A DNA stretch of 64,000 nucleotides from GCA-016699445 sp964555055. Its GTDB lineage: Bacteria; UBA10199; JACPAL01; GCA-016699445. Both the position numbers and the translations under genes were made by a program. The stretch lies in assembly GCA_964555055.1 (NCBI GenBank), contig CAZKQW010000002.1:196391-260390 (forward strand). The letters are read 5' to 3'. This document shows, piece by piece, positions 62,891 to 64,000 of this stretch (the stretch's first letter is position 1; every line of letters begins with the position of its first letter). The notes below the pieces were generated by a model. The model was not told where the DNA came from. It worked only from the letters and a program-made list of their open reading frames with translations, and ran no database searches.

Positions 62891-63916
62891 TCATGACGTG
62901 ATCGAAGCAATCATCATCTCATAACAATTGATTAAATCTCCCTTCCCCTCCTTTATTAAAGCCGTTCGCCTTTCTGAAAATCGGGAAACCAAGCCTGCAA
63001 TTTCACCTGGAGAGAAGAACTCTTTCAGTTTAAGAGCGCATGGACTTTGGAGATATCGAACCACATAAGGCAGGCTCTCTTCCAATTGAGGAGTAAGAAT
63101 GATGGGTCTGATCAAAGATCCCAGGCCCCTTATATCACCCGCAGCGACACGTTGGATCAGTGATAGTCTTCGATCAGGAGGGACTTTTTGTTTGTCAAGT
63201 AGGACAGGTCCTAAGCCCACTTCCACGGCTACAATCGCCTCTTCTCCGTGCAGAAACTCACTTGGGGGGCACTCTCCCGGAAGGAGCCAACAGGCTATTG
63301 TAAAAGGGCTCACATAAAACTTCATCCTTTCGGAGTCTGGAAAGCCCAGTCCCTTTCGAGGCGTGCCACATAAGATCCGGAGGTCCCTTTGAAGAGCCAT
63401 AGGGAGATCGTCACGGCTCAAGAGTTTGAAAAGTGCCTCAGTGACCTGGGAAGCGGCTAAAAGAGCCTCACCATAGATTTGAAGTTGATTCGCAGTTAGC
63501 TGGTTGGCGTCCTGGAGGGAAGCTAAAACGCTTAAAGCCTCCGGGAAATCATCCTTATATTTCTGATTTGATAAGAAATTCACGACTGCTTCTGCGATTC
63601 TTTTTTTCAGCACTTCAGGGTATGTGGCATCCTGGCTCTTCTTTTCCCAGGAATCAAAAATATTGGGCCTTTTGAAAACGCCTCGGAGTAATCTCTCTAA
63701 CTCCATCTCTAAAACGCTTTCTTCATGCTGGAATCGCCCCCAGGCCCGCGCAATTTCCTCCGTCTGGGCTCCGGCTTCCCTCCGCCTCAATGGGCGAGTC
63801 TCCTCTAGCACCTCTTGCCTAATTTCTTCGGGACAATCATCCCTCCGGTATACTGTCTTAAGAAGGCGGGTAGTCTCCGGATGTAGGGCCGGGTCGTGTA
63901 TGGCAAAAGGCGTCAA
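62891..63916 (-). CDS. Unknown mostly helical protein
   Basis: Not recognised. The 341 aa have no membrane segment or signal peptide and are largely alpha-helical with many Leu/Glu/Arg heptads (EEIARAWGRFQHEESVLEMELERLL), resembling a helical scaffold. The frame begins with TTG at 63916 because no ATG occurs before about residue 73; there is no clear Shine-Dalgarno, so the true start may lie elsewhere. It converges on exbD with 18 bp between stops. Right-hand neighbours lie outside the window. Confidence 0.6.
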   Translation of the reverse strand: MTPFAIHDPALHPETTRLLKTVYRRDDCPEEIRQEVLEETRPLRRREAGAQTEEIARAWGRFQHEESVLEMELERLLRGVFKRPNIFDSWEKKSQDATYPEVLKKRIAEAVVNFLSNQKYKDDFPEALSVLASLQDANQLTANQLQIYGEALLAASQVTEALFKLLSRDDLPMALQRDLRILCGTPRKGLGFPDSERMKFYVSPFTIACWLLPGECPPSEFLHGEEAIVAVEVGLGPVLLDKQKVPPDRRLSLIQRVAAGDIRGLGSLIRPIILTPQLEESLPYVVRYLQSPCALKLKEFFSPGEIAGLVSRFSERRTALIKEGKGDLINCYEMMIASITS

Positions 63917-64000
63917 TGCCAGAAAGAAAGCCCTTTTTAAGGGTGTTACTAATCAGTTCATAAATATCCAACCATATGCTATGCAGTCGGGATGAAAATC

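Overview
The window is a dense bacterial chromosome segment with short intergenic gaps, two tRNA genes, and no rRNA, CRISPR array, IS element or prophage. Gene content and order suggest an uncultured 'deltaproteobacterial-grade' lineage (Myxococcota / Bdellovibrionota / UBA10199-like). The evidence is the order rpsB-tsf-pyrH-frr-uppS-cdsA-dxr-rseP-tsaB, the order tilS-ftsH-folP-glmM-pdxJ-nnrDE-tsaE-lysC-cimA known from delta-proteobacteria such as Geobacter, a heme A / Sco cluster, a membrane pyrophosphatase, an NtrC-type activator, and very large secreted Gly/Ser-rich Cys-rich proteins with a myxobacterial flavour. The taxon is inferred from synteny and protein style, not from a marker-gene search.

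Layout: (1) 1-952, a MerR/B12-type regulator. (2) 947-6107 (minus), leuA-pssA-ilvN-ilvB-tsaB. (3) 6190-7062 (plus), an unrecognised gene sitting inside the housekeeping array. (4) 7066-14141 (minus), rseP-dxr-cdsA-uppS-frr-pyrH-tsf-rpsB (translation, isoprenoid and envelope synthesis). (5) 14293-18397, accessory genes: aldehyde dehydrogenase, tRNA-Leu, a MazF-type toxin-antitoxin pair, a radical SAM protein and an orphan. (6) 18415-22375, cytochrome-oxidase assembly (ctaA, ctaB, sco, DUF420) with an MFS exporter gene between on the other strand. (7) 22446-30026, two giant paralogous secreted proteins, the first behind a near-consensus sigma-54 promoter. (8) 48305 down to 30259 (minus), an 18-kb co-directional array: amidase-glnD-two small ORFs-miaB-small ORF-BFN nuclease-vanZ-like-tilS-ftsH-folP-glmM-pdxJ-nnrDE-[RHH/PIN toxin-antitoxin]-tsaE-lysC-cimA. 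(9) 48356-57532, a PRTase-like gene with a probable frameshift, hppA, a secreted LamG/DUF2341 protein, an AI-2E family permease, an NtrC-family regulator and an orphan. (10) 57555-63916, a tandem SLOG-like protein, a PLD/cardiolipin synthase, a lipoprotein, tRNA-Ala, exbB-exbD and an orphan.

How the genes work together: cimA, leuA, ilvB/ilvN and lysC cover the branched-chain and aspartate-family pathways (the isoleucine route through citramalate). uppS, cdsA, pssA, glmM, rseP, ftsH, the amidase and the cardiolipin synthase cover envelope building and quality control. tilS, miaB, tsaB and tsaE modify tRNA. The least explained parts, and the best places to look for new biology, are the sigma-54-linked giant secreted pair (22446-30026), the SLOG-like protein with its partner (56810-59801), and the 42-codon ORF / direct repeat coupling miaB to the BFN gene (42563-42691). 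No stretch longer than 300 bases lacks a gene. The larger gaps are 15835-16012 (ALDH upstream region, no clear element), 25944-26141 (terminator), 30027-30258 (sigma-54 promoter, AT-rich), 55266-55421 (divergent regulatory region) and 61590-61748 (hairpins).
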